This document shows, piece by piece, positions 23,500-34,880 of a DNA stretch of 60,000 bases (position 1 is its first letter; each line of letters starts with the position of its first letter). The notes below the pieces were generated by a model. It did no database searches and had not been told where the DNA came from. It saw nothing but the letters and a program-made list of their open reading frames with translations. Source of the DNA: Tubiluchus corallicola (Eukaryota; Priapulida; Priapulimorpha; Priapulimorphida; Tubiluchidae); NCBI GenBank assembly GCA_030141605.1, contig JAQGDQ010000057.1, positions 126,001-186,000 on the forward strand, given 5' to 3'. A program made the position numbers and the translations under genes.

Positions 23500-23665
23500 A
23501 CCAAACCAAACCAAATCAAACCAAACCTAACCTAGCTTAACCTAACTTAACTTAACCTAATTTCTAACGTCTCATCATCTCACCTATTGTAACTTAACTT
23601 AACCTAACCTAACTTAACCTAACCTAACCTAACCTAGTCTAGTCTAGTCTATCCAAACCAAACCG
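23500..23665. repeat. degenerate (AACCT)n / (AACTT)n / (CTAGT)n pentamer repeats
   Basis: Pentamer-type repeats run in blocks: CCAAA-type, AACCT/AACTT-type (the best run, about 23609-23636, has AACCT several times in a row) and three CTAGT units, then CCAAA again. AACCT is the complement strand of TTAGG, the arthropod-type telomere unit, but here it is short, degenerate and internal. Confidence 0.75.
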
Positions 23666-24777
23666 AATCTCTTGTTAACCTAAATGAGACGTTTTTATGA
23701 GTCTAACCGAGGAAAGCTGACAAAATTAGTTAGATTATGAATTAACGTGTTGTAAACAGACAGCCAAACAAACAACACCTCTATCAAGTACCAAATTCAC
23801 CAGTCTTTGACATTACTTTGGAACTCGCCTGCGTCCAGAGAATAACCTGGAGGCACGCAGTCGCAACTTATCAGTATGACAGCATATTAAAATGTAAATA
23901 AAAATCTTAAAATTAAGACTAAAATAAACATTATTCACGTAGAAATCAATTATTGATATTAAACTTTGCGATAAATAAATGTTGGATCAAAACTTTACTA
24001 AAGTTGTATTTGAAAGCTTTATTTAACTTCTTATGACTAGTTATATTTTTTGGGATAGAATTTCGCTTTGGGATAAAATTATGTTTTATGTATCACGATT
24101 ATTTGTTTGATTATTTAGGTTAGTGTGTATCTGCAGGAAAAGAACGTGTCTTCAGATTGGAGCAACGAAACAGTAATTTCGCTAAAAACATTAGAAACTG
24201 CGAAGCATTACTTTTTTCACAGAAAATTAAGTTTCATTTCCACAAAGTTAAGTTTTTCCTTCTCCATTTCCTGATAACGTCTCCAATTTTCACAGCACCA
24301 TATCATTCTGCCATCAGTCTTAACAACCTTCTCTGTCTACCAACATTAAGTAAAACTATGTTTGCCCATACACGCCTACACTGGCTGTATTTTGAAAAGG
24401 CTATTCATGCCTCTAAGTGCGAAAGTCAATAGTTGACGGCGTGTACCATTAAGTTTAAGCTTAATACCTTCAGGTCGAGCGGATTACTGTTTTTAAAATT
24501 TACACACAAGAAATCGTCAATAAATGACTAGTTTGTAAGTTAGCAAAAGCTCAAATTTGTTACTGTGTTTTTATTTACACTCGCTCTTTTTGATTTGCGT
24601 TTTTGCCGCTTAATCATACAATCGGTTACCAATTGCCGACTGAATTTAAAAGAGTTGACACCATCGATTATAAGACTGCTTTTCGTTTGAAAGGCACATC
24701 AAAGCTTTGACTATCTTTGCAGGTACAGTAGACTAGATTTAATATTCTGACTTCATAAAAGTGCATTATAAAGTTTT
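23666..24777. other. intergenic, nothing recognised
   Basis: AT-rich unique sequence. The open frame at 24157-24432 starts at a non-ATG codon and shows no recognisable features. Confidence 0.45.
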
Positions 24778-24780
24778 TCA

Positions 24781-25325
24781 GGCCCGCGTCACACAATGCT
24801 GGAAATAATCTGCAAGGCGTAAGCCGCGAGGAAAAAAGGCACCTTATAAAAATGAACATATGCTATCTAATGGTCCCTGTCACACAGATAATCCATTTGC
24901 CGTCTTCCGCCAACCGGTGTTTGCGTACCGTAGCCATGATCCGCGGTAGGCTCCTTACAAGCCGTTTTGAGCAGTTTTTATGGCACCTTATTGCGAAATG
25001 AATTTGGCCATTAATTTCATTTACCGTACGATGTTTTTGGTCATCACAAACCTGATAATTAGCATGTTTGTGGATTTTACAGTGCACAATTATGTCATAA
25101 GAATCCATAATGGAATTGTCTCATAAACATTAAAAAGCACTTTTAAGCACGACATTTCACTAGTACAGCAATTAGATACGTCCATTGTTGGTTATGACAC
25201 AATGCCTTACATTTTCACAGACTAAGGACCATACTGTGGATTATGATATACGCCTTATAGAAGATGGTAGACACCTCAGGGCTTGCGGATTATGAAAAAT
25301 CTTACACCTCCGTGTGACACGGGCC
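24781..25325. mobile_element. non-autonomous DNA transposon, 545 bp, TSD TCA
   Basis: The left end GGCCCGCGTCACACA and the reverse complement of the right end GGCCCGTGTCACACG form terminal inverted repeats. Looser similarity continues for about 50 bases (ATAATCTGCAAG against ATAATCCGCAAG). TCA lies on both sides (24778-24780 and 25326-25328), a 3-bp target-site duplication. The interior has no transposase. A second terminus-like sequence (CCCTGTCACACAGATAATCC) lies inside at about 24876-24895, suggesting internal duplication of the end or a nested relative. The 3-bp duplication suggests PIF/Harbinger or a related superfamily. Confidence 0.8.
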
Positions 25326-25534
25326 TCAGACAGTTGTTACTATATTCACTAATCTTTTCAAACTTGGAAACTGCTCAAAATACTGCTCATCCCCGTTTCT
25401 GCGTGCTTATTAAACGGTTATACGTATCATTTAATATCTTCTCGCACATGGTGGTTATTTCACAGCAGATGATGGCTGCACATAGACAATAACTTCAAAC
25501 GGCATTGATTTCAAGTAGACATGGGCTTCCTTCG

Positions 25535-25770
25535 CGTATTAGTGGCTTCATGTGGGGAATGTTTCACATAGTGGCATCACTTATACCATGGCTTTACGTA
25601 GAAGCCATAGATGACACAATTACACCTTTACCTGGACGGTGGTTTTCACATACACATTACACAATGACTTTAGCTGGATAATGGATTTACTTAGATAGTG
25701 GTTTTCATACACACGCTGATTTCAGCTGGACAACGGCTTAACTTACATAGTGGCTTTCTACTATGACCGA
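25535..25770. repeat. degenerate minisatellite, about 40-50 bp period
   Basis: The motifs AGCTGGATAATGG / AGCTGGACAACGG (25672 and 25723, 51 bases apart), CCTGGACGGTGG (25631) and several TAGTGGYTTTC segments recur in a loose order. The copies are strongly diverged. Confidence 0.5.
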
Positions 25771-27755
25771 TTCTATCGAAAGTTTTAGTAACATCAAGAA
25801 AAAAACATGACTATAATTATTGTCTAAGTATCAATATCTATCCATGTTCTATTTCAGTATATAAGTAGGTAATGTTCTTTTTATAATTGTTTGTGTATCT
25901 TATTTAATTATCTTTGTAGCGGATGGGAGTAGCTGTTAATTTTTTAATACCAATACAGAAGATGTTAATTCTGTATCATGAACCTTTTTAAAGCTACACT
26001 ATGCATTATTAGCATAAAACAAATGATTACATTTTGGAACTATCATTTTTTCTAATACTTTGCGTTTCATATAGTAGAGAGTATTAGCGACCTGCATTTG
26101 GAATCACCGTAGGCGATGAACATTATAACTGTCTCTAGTTTCCCGCTTCAATTCACCATCTCCAACTGTATCTGATTACCTAAATACCTGTGCGTGGTAG
26201 TAATTAGTATCACATTGCATCAGAAATGATCTTAATGAGCTAACGTCATCGCCATCAGGTATATTTACATTTCTCTGTCTCTGATCTCAGCTTGCTGGAT
26301 ATAACCGAAGTTACAGCGCCATATCCTACGAGAATTCTTGAAGATTCTTACTGCAAATATCATTATGTTCTACTGTAACAGTTTTCTGTTATCTCAAGGT
26401 AGACACATGCCTAAACTGTTTATTCAGTGTAATAAATGCAAACGTAACTTTCTTCAAAAATCATCGCCGTTTAAACAACAGTTACCTCGAGGAGAGATGT
26501 TCCATTAAAATTGACGAGAGAAAGTCAAATTTGCACGAGGAAAAGAGCTGTCAATGATATAACACTCCGAGAAGAATAGTTGTAAAACAAAATGACAAAA
26601 GACCTGAGCTGTATTAGGATTCGTAGAGTCGATCATTTTTGCAGTTTCCTAAAGGAAAACCGGATGATGGTTTAGACTCAATCTCATTTTAATTTACTGT
26701 CCAAAATATACATTTTCTTGTCTATAAAAATTAGCAATTGTTTGTTATATTTGAATAATTAGCTTAGAAAGTTAATTAACTGAACACAGCTATTGTTTAC
26801 GTCAGAAACCACAGTTTGTGCGATGGTACGTATTTTCTCTGCGCGGCAAGCACGTTTGCGTAAGTGTTACTGCTTAAACGGGTGATGTCACGAAAATGGG
26901 GTCTACGTCATATGACGACAGAAACTAACCCTGCAGTTTATGATCAAGGTTATCACGGTACTATTTCTATTTGTCGGCCACGCGCATATGACAAAAAGGC
27001 ACCATTACCAATCTTAGTAGATTCACGGAGCCGCGCGTAGCTTTGAAAGTTTAACAAAATTTGAGCATTCGAGGTAATTATTATTTAATCTAAGCTTCGA
27101 TTCAAAAAAAGCTATTGTAGTTTCCAATATTTTAGAGCATTCTTTATTCTGAACTCATGTTGTCACAACCGCCCGGTTTTCCTTTAAGAGATTTTTAGTG
27201 AATAAAAGTCAACATTCTACAGGAGGCATAATTTTACACAAGGTTTGCAAACCTGCTAAGCAATGACATATTAATGATTCCTTGGCGTTTGTAAAGGAAA
27301 AATTGCATTATTTATAATTTTTAATATTTTTACGTATTAGCCATGGCTAAATGCTACTGTGCATCAGCTTCTTTTACTGCTTAAACGTCAAAAATTACAA
27401 TTTCATACTTAGATTTTTAATAAGCAACAGCCACACGGTGTAAATGACGAATTACACGAAATTATCATCAACAGAATGCAAACTGACATCGGAAATCGAA
27501 TTAGTAGTTTTCGTCATGTTTTAGCATTTCAGAATTTTCAGCAAGTTATAGCCGCACTTAACACCCTTTGAGCCTTTGATGTGCGTGCGGCTAAAACTTA
27601 CACCCAAAACTTACACCCAAACTAAAATTAAAGCACAAAAAACATTCTTCGTAAATAAAAAATTCATCTTGAAATGTTGTATCACCAACACGCTGTCTTA
27701 TTGGATACAGAGTATAAGACTTAAAATATTAGGAGTAGCGCTGTATAAGATTTGT
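25771..27755. other. intergenic, nothing recognised
   Basis: AT-rich with short open frames only. A 13-bp ACTTACACCCAAA duplication occurs at about 27596-27620. Confidence 0.45.
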
Positions 27756-27761
27756 AAAATA

Positions 27762-28301
27762 ACGGTAAATCGTTTGAAAGTAGTTTAACTAACACTGGGT
27801 AAAGTTTGAGAAAATAATCAGTGCTCTTGTAGCACACATTTCTCCAACTAAGCAAAAGTTTGGTTACCCTTTACTGTTAGTATGATTAAAAATATGTTTT
27901 TTGGTGAACAACTGGTGCACACTGGGATGGCGATGGGGTGTTGTTTTACCAGATGGCGCGAACATTTTAAAATATTAAGAATTCTCTTTTCTAATTACGT
28001 AAGTGTGTAATTAGATTACACAATTAGGTAATTGCGTAATATTACGTAATTAGAGTACATAATTACATTACAGAAATGTGTAACTTAAGTGAAATTAAAA
28101 ATTCGCTCTGTGATCAATAACTTTTCATGGGTGTTTTCCATTAGTATAACATCATATGTGTAAATACCGTGTAATAGGTGTGCAGTTATTTAGGATATGT
28201 GTAATTGTAGTATTGTATTATCTTTCTTTGTTTTGATCTTAAGTACTAATTTTTATGTATATAATTCTTTGTGTCAGTGTCTACGTAGCGCTAATATATA
28301 A

Positions 28302-28340
<39 letters not shown>

Positions 28341-28378
28341 CTAAGTAATATAACTTTGTATGGAAAGTTTTTTGGAGG
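27762..28378 (+). repeat. dispersed repeat family A, copy 3 (longest), with (AT)n inside
   Basis: Ordered blocks match the copy at 51.6-51.9 kb: GTAAAGTTTGAG (27799), TAGCACACATTTCTCC, the core GATGGCGCGAACATTTTAAA (27953-27972), TTCTCTTTTCTAATTACGTA, and AAGTAATATAACTTTG near 28345. Between the core and the last block this copy has extra ATTACGTAATTA-type sequence and an (AT)n run (about 28305-28338) that the other copy lacks. No coding potential is seen. Confidence 0.7.
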
Positions 28379-29595
28379 CATACTTTAAAATTACCTTTCC
28401 TTCAGCATTAAGATTTTAAATGTCGAGCTAAACTATAAATTCTGATGATAATATTTTTATTGTACAATGTGGAATTGGATTTCCCAATTCTGCTATAGCT
28501 GAGTATCAAATGTTGGTGATGGTAAATTGAACTTTTGCTTTACGTGCTGCTTCACAGCTTCTATTGAAAAATGTTATTGTTTAGCTGAATGACCCGCGCT
28601 ACTAGAATCGTTAGTGTATTCAGAGCAAGTGATTGGGAAGACTCGAGTAGTCCTTCCAAAACGATATTCAGTTGTAGCGTTTAATTACCAACGGTGGCGT
28701 AGCAGTTTGGCTGGGAAAGCCATTGTTACTTAGCTCAGCTGCAATGTGCAAACATTGGTATTTCCAGGACTTCCTTTCAGTAACCGACATTCTTGTTTCC
28801 CCTTCAATTAAAGTACTTTATGCGGCTTGAAACAGTTTCCCAAAAGAGCTCTACTGGTGAGCTCACAACGACCCCACCTTACAACATTTACAGGGAAATA
28901 TGAATTAAGTATACTGAGGCTCATTTGCACAATAGGCCTGCATGTGGACATGTGGAGAGAATTTGTGGCTGCTTTTTTTGTTTGCTAACTATTTTACTTA
29001 CAAACTGCAACTATTTCTTTTAATAACAGAAGTTCTTCAACAGAACTTCTTATATGTCACTTTGACTTAGTGAACTACAGATAACATGTTACAAAATCCT
29101 GAAGTTGATTCATTTTCTCGAAAATGATTACAATCCCAATTATACACATAAAACTTCTAACACCTTCAAAATTAAGGAACTTTATGACCTTTCTTGTCTT
29201 TCATTTATTATAAAATCACCATAGCTAGCTTTTATATATAAATATAGCTTATTACTACCGGGTTTTAGTATTTTTTCTTACTCTAGTCTCTGACGTACTT
29301 ATTTAAGGGCACAAGATATGCAGCTAGCAACTACTACATGCTTCAGTACAATACCGATTATTTTCAATGTGACGCTCGGGCTTATTGCAGGCCAGGTTAT
29401 GTAACTAGTTCCTAATTGTTATAATTCCACCATTAATTATTTTCAATTTTCATTAAAAAGTTTAGTTAAACTGTTTAATGGTATAACGCTAGAAGCCAAC
29501 CTGTTCTGAAATCAGATTTCACCTGTACGTTCAATGTCACCGTTATGCATTACAATTGGAGCCACGTAAACGAAATTGTCAGAAAAGCAATCTGT
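28379..29595. other. intergenic, nothing recognised
   Basis: AT-rich sequence. A small palindrome AGAAGTTCTTCAACAGAACTTCTTAT lies at about 29029-29054 and could form a short hairpin. No gene or repeat family is recognised. Confidence 0.4.
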
Positions 29596-29599
29596 CAAC

Positions 29600-29790
29600 A
29601 AAGTTACGACATAGATGATAGCTGCATGCCAGCGATGATACTTACCTGTTGGTGATCATATTTTCCTGGCGTTGATGATACATAACCTGTTAAAGATTAT
29701 ACTTACCAGTTGTCGATGACATCTGCTGCTAATGATATTTACACGTATTTACCTGATGTTGATGATACTGCCGTTGGTGCTTCCATGCTG
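29600..29790. repeat. degenerate GATGATAC-type short repeat
   Basis: GATGATAC-like motifs followed by TTACCTGTT-like motifs recur about five times at irregular spacing. This is probably an old minisatellite. Confidence 0.4.
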
Positions 29791-30993
29791 TGGTTACGAA
29801 ATTGGTGATCCTTACCTTGTGACGAGTACATGAGTGTGAATGCTACTCTATGTTGGCGTTATATAAGTGGAGGCGAGGACGTCATCAAGAGTCGTCAAAG
29901 TTTAGAGACGTCGTTCACGTAATCGGATGCATGAAGAAGTAGTGCAGTCAATCGTTCTATGATGCACCATTTCTCGATGAAGCCCCCTGGTGAGGAGTCA
30001 GAGAGATGATGTTGGATGGAAGCAGGAGAAAAGTCGCCTGGTGATACCGGGAAAGGACTGGTGAAAAACGTTACGTTGTTCTCTTTTTTATCTTGTTTGC
30101 GTGCATGTTTAATAACTTGTTGTAGGTGCTTTCCGTGGTGGTGGTACTCCTCCTGCTGCTGCTACTGAGATCTGGTAACAAAAAAATTATTGCCAATTTA
30201 ATGGAATATATATTGGGCACAGAAAACTAAACTTTCGCTATGTACAGAGCTTTCAGTTGAGTGATTGTACATTCAGATTTCCAGTTGAAATTAAAACCGT
30301 TTTGTTCAATCTGTCTTATGGCCCATTCATTTTACAATTTTGCGTGTTTATTTTTCATTCCCAAAAGCCAAAAATGGCGAAAATGATTATTGCAAAAATA
30401 ACAACAATTATTTGCAAGCATAGGAACAGTCGTTTGTAAACGCGCCGATAGATGGCTCTGTGCTGCGATGTTCTGCATGAAGCCCCGTATATGCTGCTTG
30501 CTTTAGCTGTTGAATAACTATTACTGTACTGTGTTGCAACCTGGTGGCAGTGCTGTTAAAAAAGCTTCATAGTGGTGCAACGTGCTTTTGCTTAATGGTT
30601 TCTTCTTGCTTGATTTACAATTTTGTATGTAGAGGGAGTTGTAGTGTTGCTAATGTATCTGTTTACACAAGTTTGTCAATAAAGATGCTTTCGTTTTGAT
30701 TATTTTAATTTTATTACAATGCAAAATCGAAAACGAACAAATTTTACATCTATAAAAAATCAATATGATATTTTTATGTGCCTCGCTTATAATCTAAAAG
30801 TTTTGCCCGTTGCTTCTTTTTTGCTTTGTTTGTAATCCTTCGAGTAAAACAGTTATTTGTGACTACCCAAAACACCATCTGCATCTGGTCACTTTCAAGC
30901 TATTCAGTTTGCTGCTTGCAGTAGTTAGATGCATAGTCAATTAATTTTATTACCATTTATTATTATTTATCATATACGTTTTTGTTGTTGTGT

Positions 30994-31157
30994 ACTCAGA
31001 AGTCTAAAATCTGTTTACATACACCGGTTTCCAAGTAAAAAGCAGTTGTAATAATCATGTAGCTACTATTATATACTCAGAAGTCTAAAATCTGTTTACA
31101 TATACCGGTTTCCAAGTAAAAAGCAGTTGTAATAATCATGTAGCTACTATTATATAC
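30994..31157. repeat. 81-bp tandem duplication
   Basis: ACTCAGAAGTCTAAAATCTG begins at 30994 and again at 31075. The two copies differ by about one base (ACACCGG against ATACCGG), so the duplication is recent. It abuts the family C retroelement end at 31159. Confidence 0.95.
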
Positions 31158-31158
31158 T

Positions 31159-31340
31159 TTCAATTCAATTCAATTAAAATTTTTATTCTGGTAACTAAGA
31201 CAATATAAATACAAATGCAGTACTAAAGTGAAACATAATAAGATGAAATAAAAAATACAAGATTAAATGCAAATAGAGGGTTGGTAAACTGAGAGCTAAA
31301 TAAATTTTGAAACTGATTGTGTAATATTTCATTCCATTTC
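31159..31340 (-). mobile_element. dispersed repeat family C, copy 2 (probable LINE 3' end)
   Basis: It starts with (CAATT)n, then AAAATTTTTATTCTGG, ACTAAGACAATATAAATAC and GCAGTACTAAAGTGAAAC, in the same order as the copy at 20035. The (AATTG)n tail would be the 3' terminus of a retroelement on the minus strand. Confidence 0.7.
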
Positions 31341-32061
31341 ATAGAAAAGCAAAAGCTGACAAGTATGTGTGAGTTAACAATAGCAGTTATAATACAATTG
31401 CCAGTGTGATGTTATAACAATTCTTCCTTACTTTCTATTCATTCAGTTTATTTATGTGTTTCCGTGCTGTGTTACAGGTTCAACTCTGATTATGTTTGTT
31501 AACCAATAACAGAAAGTGTGGCAGTTATGTGTTTGACTTATTTCTATTTGTTCTCCATAATGTATGCTGTCGCGTAGAATTACTTTTAATGTTTGTAAAA
31601 CCTAAATTTTGCCTTGAAGATAAAACTTAGAACAAACAACAGACAATCAAGTAGGTACGATGGTACAATGCTGCGATTATTCTAGTATCTGCACCCCTTT
31701 CTGCTATTTCAGGAAATGCATTACTGAAACGACAAAAAGGGTGGCGCTTTTGAGGGAAGCGTTGTGGAAGCGTCCCGTCGGTGTTTTGTGGATCATTGCT
31801 TATTTGAAAATTGTATTGGCGATTGTAGACGTGACGTCATTAATGTGACAACATGTTGCATAACCACAACACAATAATAATTTATATGCCAGTTCACTGC
31901 AGCGATTGAATAGGGGCAACATTTTTCTTGACGAGGACTCACACTGTGTGTTTAAGTCATGTACATTAATGTGTTTGCTCATCAGTAGATGATAATTATT
32001 CAAGCAGTCGCGTTGGTTGCTGTATGCGGCCTGCGTAGTGGTTTCCCTCGCAGCCACTTCG
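31341..32061. other. upstream flank of the receptor gene
   Basis: No gene is recognised. The 62-codon frame at 31660-31848 begins MVQCCDYSSICTPFCYF; its cysteines do not have the spacing of a THAP zinc finger. Composition becomes less AT-rich towards 32 kb, consistent with approach to a promoter or 5' UTR. Confidence 0.4.
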
Positions 32062-32073
32062 CGCGCATGCGCA
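32062..32073. promoter_or_regulatory. NRF-1 consensus site upstream of the receptor exon
   Basis: CGCGCATGCGCA matches the NRF-1 palindrome fully. It lies 462 bases before the receptor start codon in a stretch with more CpG than the surroundings, a common position for this factor in animal promoters. Function is inferred. Confidence 0.45.
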
Positions 32074-32523
32074 ATGGACTCAACGTCGCGAACACATGCG
32101 AAGTTGAAGAAGGTATCCGATGCCACTCCGGAATATGTTGTAACACTCAGTAGGAATGTCAATACGGTTACCAAGTATTTGCCTAGCGAGTCTTGTCCAG
32201 TGGACGCTTACATTATCAGACTAATTCGTTCTCGATGTCCGACCGTGAGACGCAATAGCGATATTCAACTGAGACGCAATAACGCATTTGCTTCTTGACA
32301 TCCGATACGGCGTGTGTCAACATTGACTGACATCCTGCGACATCTTTTACTTGGTCTTCCCTAATCTCTGTTGACACGCGTCCTCAGCTTCAAGCATTGA
32401 GACTAGCAAGGCCTCATCAAGTCAAGTCTTCCTAAGCTATTTACCAGAGGATTAAGGCACTGAAAACATCATAGGATGACCCAGAGGGATTTTTCGTCAT
32501 AAGGTTTTCAGTGTGATCACACA

Positions 32524-33253
32524 ATGCTTCCGTCAACAATGTATGCAAACAGCGTTGCTCTTTTTGCTATCTTCTGCTTGCTAATAACTTGGTATTCTTC
32601 AGCGGCTGAATTAACAGATAAACCGGTGAAGTTGGCAGTGATTTTGCCCAACGAAAGTTATCATCTGTTCTCCTGGCCGCGTGTTGGTCCGGCACTCGAA
32701 CTTGCAGTCAGCTCTCTTCAACCAGGTGGTGACAGGGGACATATAATACGACGCAATTTTACATTACTCTATGGCGATTCAAAATGTTCTGGTATTTATG
32801 GTCCTGTGGCAGCTATTAACTTTTACACGGCCAAGTCTGTAGACGTGTTTGTGGGACCAGCATGCAGCTATGCCGCAGCTCCGATTGCCCGATTCTCTCC
32901 CTTCTGGGACATACCGGTCATTACTGCTGGTGCTCTAGTCAGCCATTTCCAGAAGAAAGAAAGTGAATATAAACTACTGACGAGAATGATAGGATCTTAT
33001 CAAGAAATGGGAAACTTCTTCGTAGACGTGATGAGCAAGTTCAACTGGTCGGTAACCGGTCTCCTCTTCCATGATCACATTAGTTCTGGAGAAGGTCACT
33101 CTTCTTACTATTTCATGTCAGAAGCCATATTCTTGGCCTTGAAGAACAAGTACAACAGTACCAAAAATCCCTGGTGGAAGTCATTTGACGAGAAAGTAGT
33201 AACAGATGAAAAGATTGGAGAATTGCTTCAGGAGGTCAGCCTCCATGCTAGAA
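32524..33253 (+). CDS. natriuretic peptide receptor-like protein, first coding exon (partial gene)
   Basis: The frame starts at ATG 32524 and codes 243 complete residues before the donor. Residues 1-28 look like a signal peptide (SVALFAIFCLLITWYSSAAE). The rest matches the N-terminal lobe of the periplasmic-binding-like ligand domain of natriuretic peptide receptors (NPR-A/B/C group). Landmarks are VGPALELAVSSL (54-65), Cys88 and GPACSYAAAPIARFSPFW (111-128) with Cys114, where vertebrate receptors have a disulfide. PVITAGA (131-137) follows. N-glycosylation sequons occur at Asn43, Asn78, Asn174 and Asn211. The protein should be a single-pass cell-surface receptor. Whether it carries the kinase-homology and guanylyl cyclase domains (A/B type) or a short tail (C type) cannot be told, since those exons are absent. 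A second ATG at residue 6 is possible. The exon ends after the first base of codon 244 (phase 1). Reading through the donor adds only six residues and a stop. Confidence 0.9.
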
Positions 33254-33259
33254 GTAAGT
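33254..33259 (+). promoter_or_regulatory. 5' splice donor of the receptor's first intron
   Basis: AGAA|GTAAGT is a near-consensus donor at the point where receptor similarity stops. Translation beyond it gives SKCHSF and a stop. Confidence 0.8.
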
Positions 33260-34580
33260 GCCATTCATTTTGACATGTTAACATTGGCAAAATCAGCTTT
33301 TGCAGTAACCTGCTGATTGGCCTGCAATTGCTATAGAATAAGAATTATTTTGAAGCTGAGATCTGTAAAATAAAGTGTTCACAGAAGATTTTCAAGTTCT
33401 CATTCTTTAAATGCTTGTAATGAAACAAGCACCTACTGGCTGCATGATATTAATCTTATTTATAGGTATATTATTATTCTTAGCTTCTGTAATCGGGTTT
33501 ATCCAATAATTATCTGTAAAGATAGAAAGAGAGATGTAGAAATAGTATAGATATAGAAGACATGCCTTACAGCCGTAGATATTATTTTGTATATTTCATT
33601 TATTCGTAATAAAATTCAAAGCAATTCAAAATTGAAATTGGCCAGCCGGTATCTAGCTATGACACAACTGTCATTGGTCAATAAGACATACATTTAGATT
33701 GTCCATATGAATTGTTAAATACTGTATCTGCAGTAGATGGGATAGCATTATCACTGTCATTGCAATGTTCCATTTACTGCAACTTCTGATGCAGCTGTCT
33801 AGTGCAGCTGTGCTCGTTGACACGGATTTTCTTGTCCACTACGCTGACAAAATGACAACATTGACAAGCTCCTAAGAGAGGCTAAAATATGTGACATTTA
33901 TTTTGTTTTCTTGCTTAACTGCTTGTTTAATTATCCTTAATTTTAGTTTAATGGTTCATTTCAGTATAGTAGTGCAGAGCCTATTTGTTACATCAATGTC
34001 TGCAATCTCGTTATTGCAATTATACTGGTTTTTACAAGTAGCGCGCTGTAAAATTTCTGCTAATTTTGCTTTTATTTTAATTAACATTGAGGATGACATT
34101 TAGTTTTAGTACTTGTAGTTAACTATTTATAGCTATAATCCTGATAAAACGAAAACAGAAATGTTTGCAGTGGCGATTATAACTATAATGGGCGATTCGT
34201 TAAGAGTCTTGTAAACTGATCCTAATGAAATATTGGAGCAGCGTTTAATTTGAAACGATATAGCTTCACTTAGACATTTCTGTAATAGAAAATTTAATAT
34301 AACTTCTGTTTCGGTGCTACCAGTGATTAATGGTTAGAGTGCGGCATGATACATTTGATATAGCGGTTTTGAATGAAAGAATGAAACACTTTCAGTGTCG
34401 TGATCTTAGAAATTCACACTCTTCCTCCATGCTTAAATTAAACTCTGAATTCACGCTCTAATTATAGTTATGTTCACCAGTTCATCAGTCTTTAATCGAG
34501 ACATTTATTAGAGTTGCAGTCTTCTTCTTGTTGTTCTTGTTCATGTTCTTGCTCTTCCTCCTTTTTCCTTTTCTTTTCCT
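33260..34580 (+). other. receptor intron 1, beginning
   Basis: AT-rich non-coding sequence. A probable retroelement tail, AATAAAATTCAAAGCAATTC, lies at about 33608. No second receptor exon (expected to open with a hydrophobic strand of the ligand domain) was found. Confidence 0.5.
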
Positions 34581-34581
34581 T

Positions 34582-34647
34582 ACTATGATGATGATGATGA
34601 CAACGACGATGATGGTGATTCTTCTTCTTATTATTATTATTATTATT

Positions 34648-34694
<47 letters not shown>

Positions 34695-34736
34695 AATCAT
34701 CATCATCATCATCATCATCATCATTATTATCATCAT

Positions 34737-34801
<65 letters not shown>

Positions 34802-34880
34802 TTTTTATTATCATCATTATTATTTACATTATTATCGTCACCATCCCCTCATCGTCATCATCATCATCATCATCATCACC
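34582..34880. repeat. compound (ATG)/(TTA)/(ATC)/(ACT) trinucleotide microsatellite, about 300 bp
   Basis: Blocks of ATG, ACG, TTA, ATC with a single ATA interruption, then about 20 ACT units, and again ATC to 34876 remain mostly in one register. They produce Ile/Thr/Ser or Met/Val runs on translation. These are not genes. Confidence 0.95.

Noticed and set aside
31660-31848. MVQCCDYSSICTPFCYF frame as a THAP zinc finger
   Set aside because: The cysteine spacing and the lack of the invariant Trp, Pro and Cys-x2-His positions do not fit a THAP domain.
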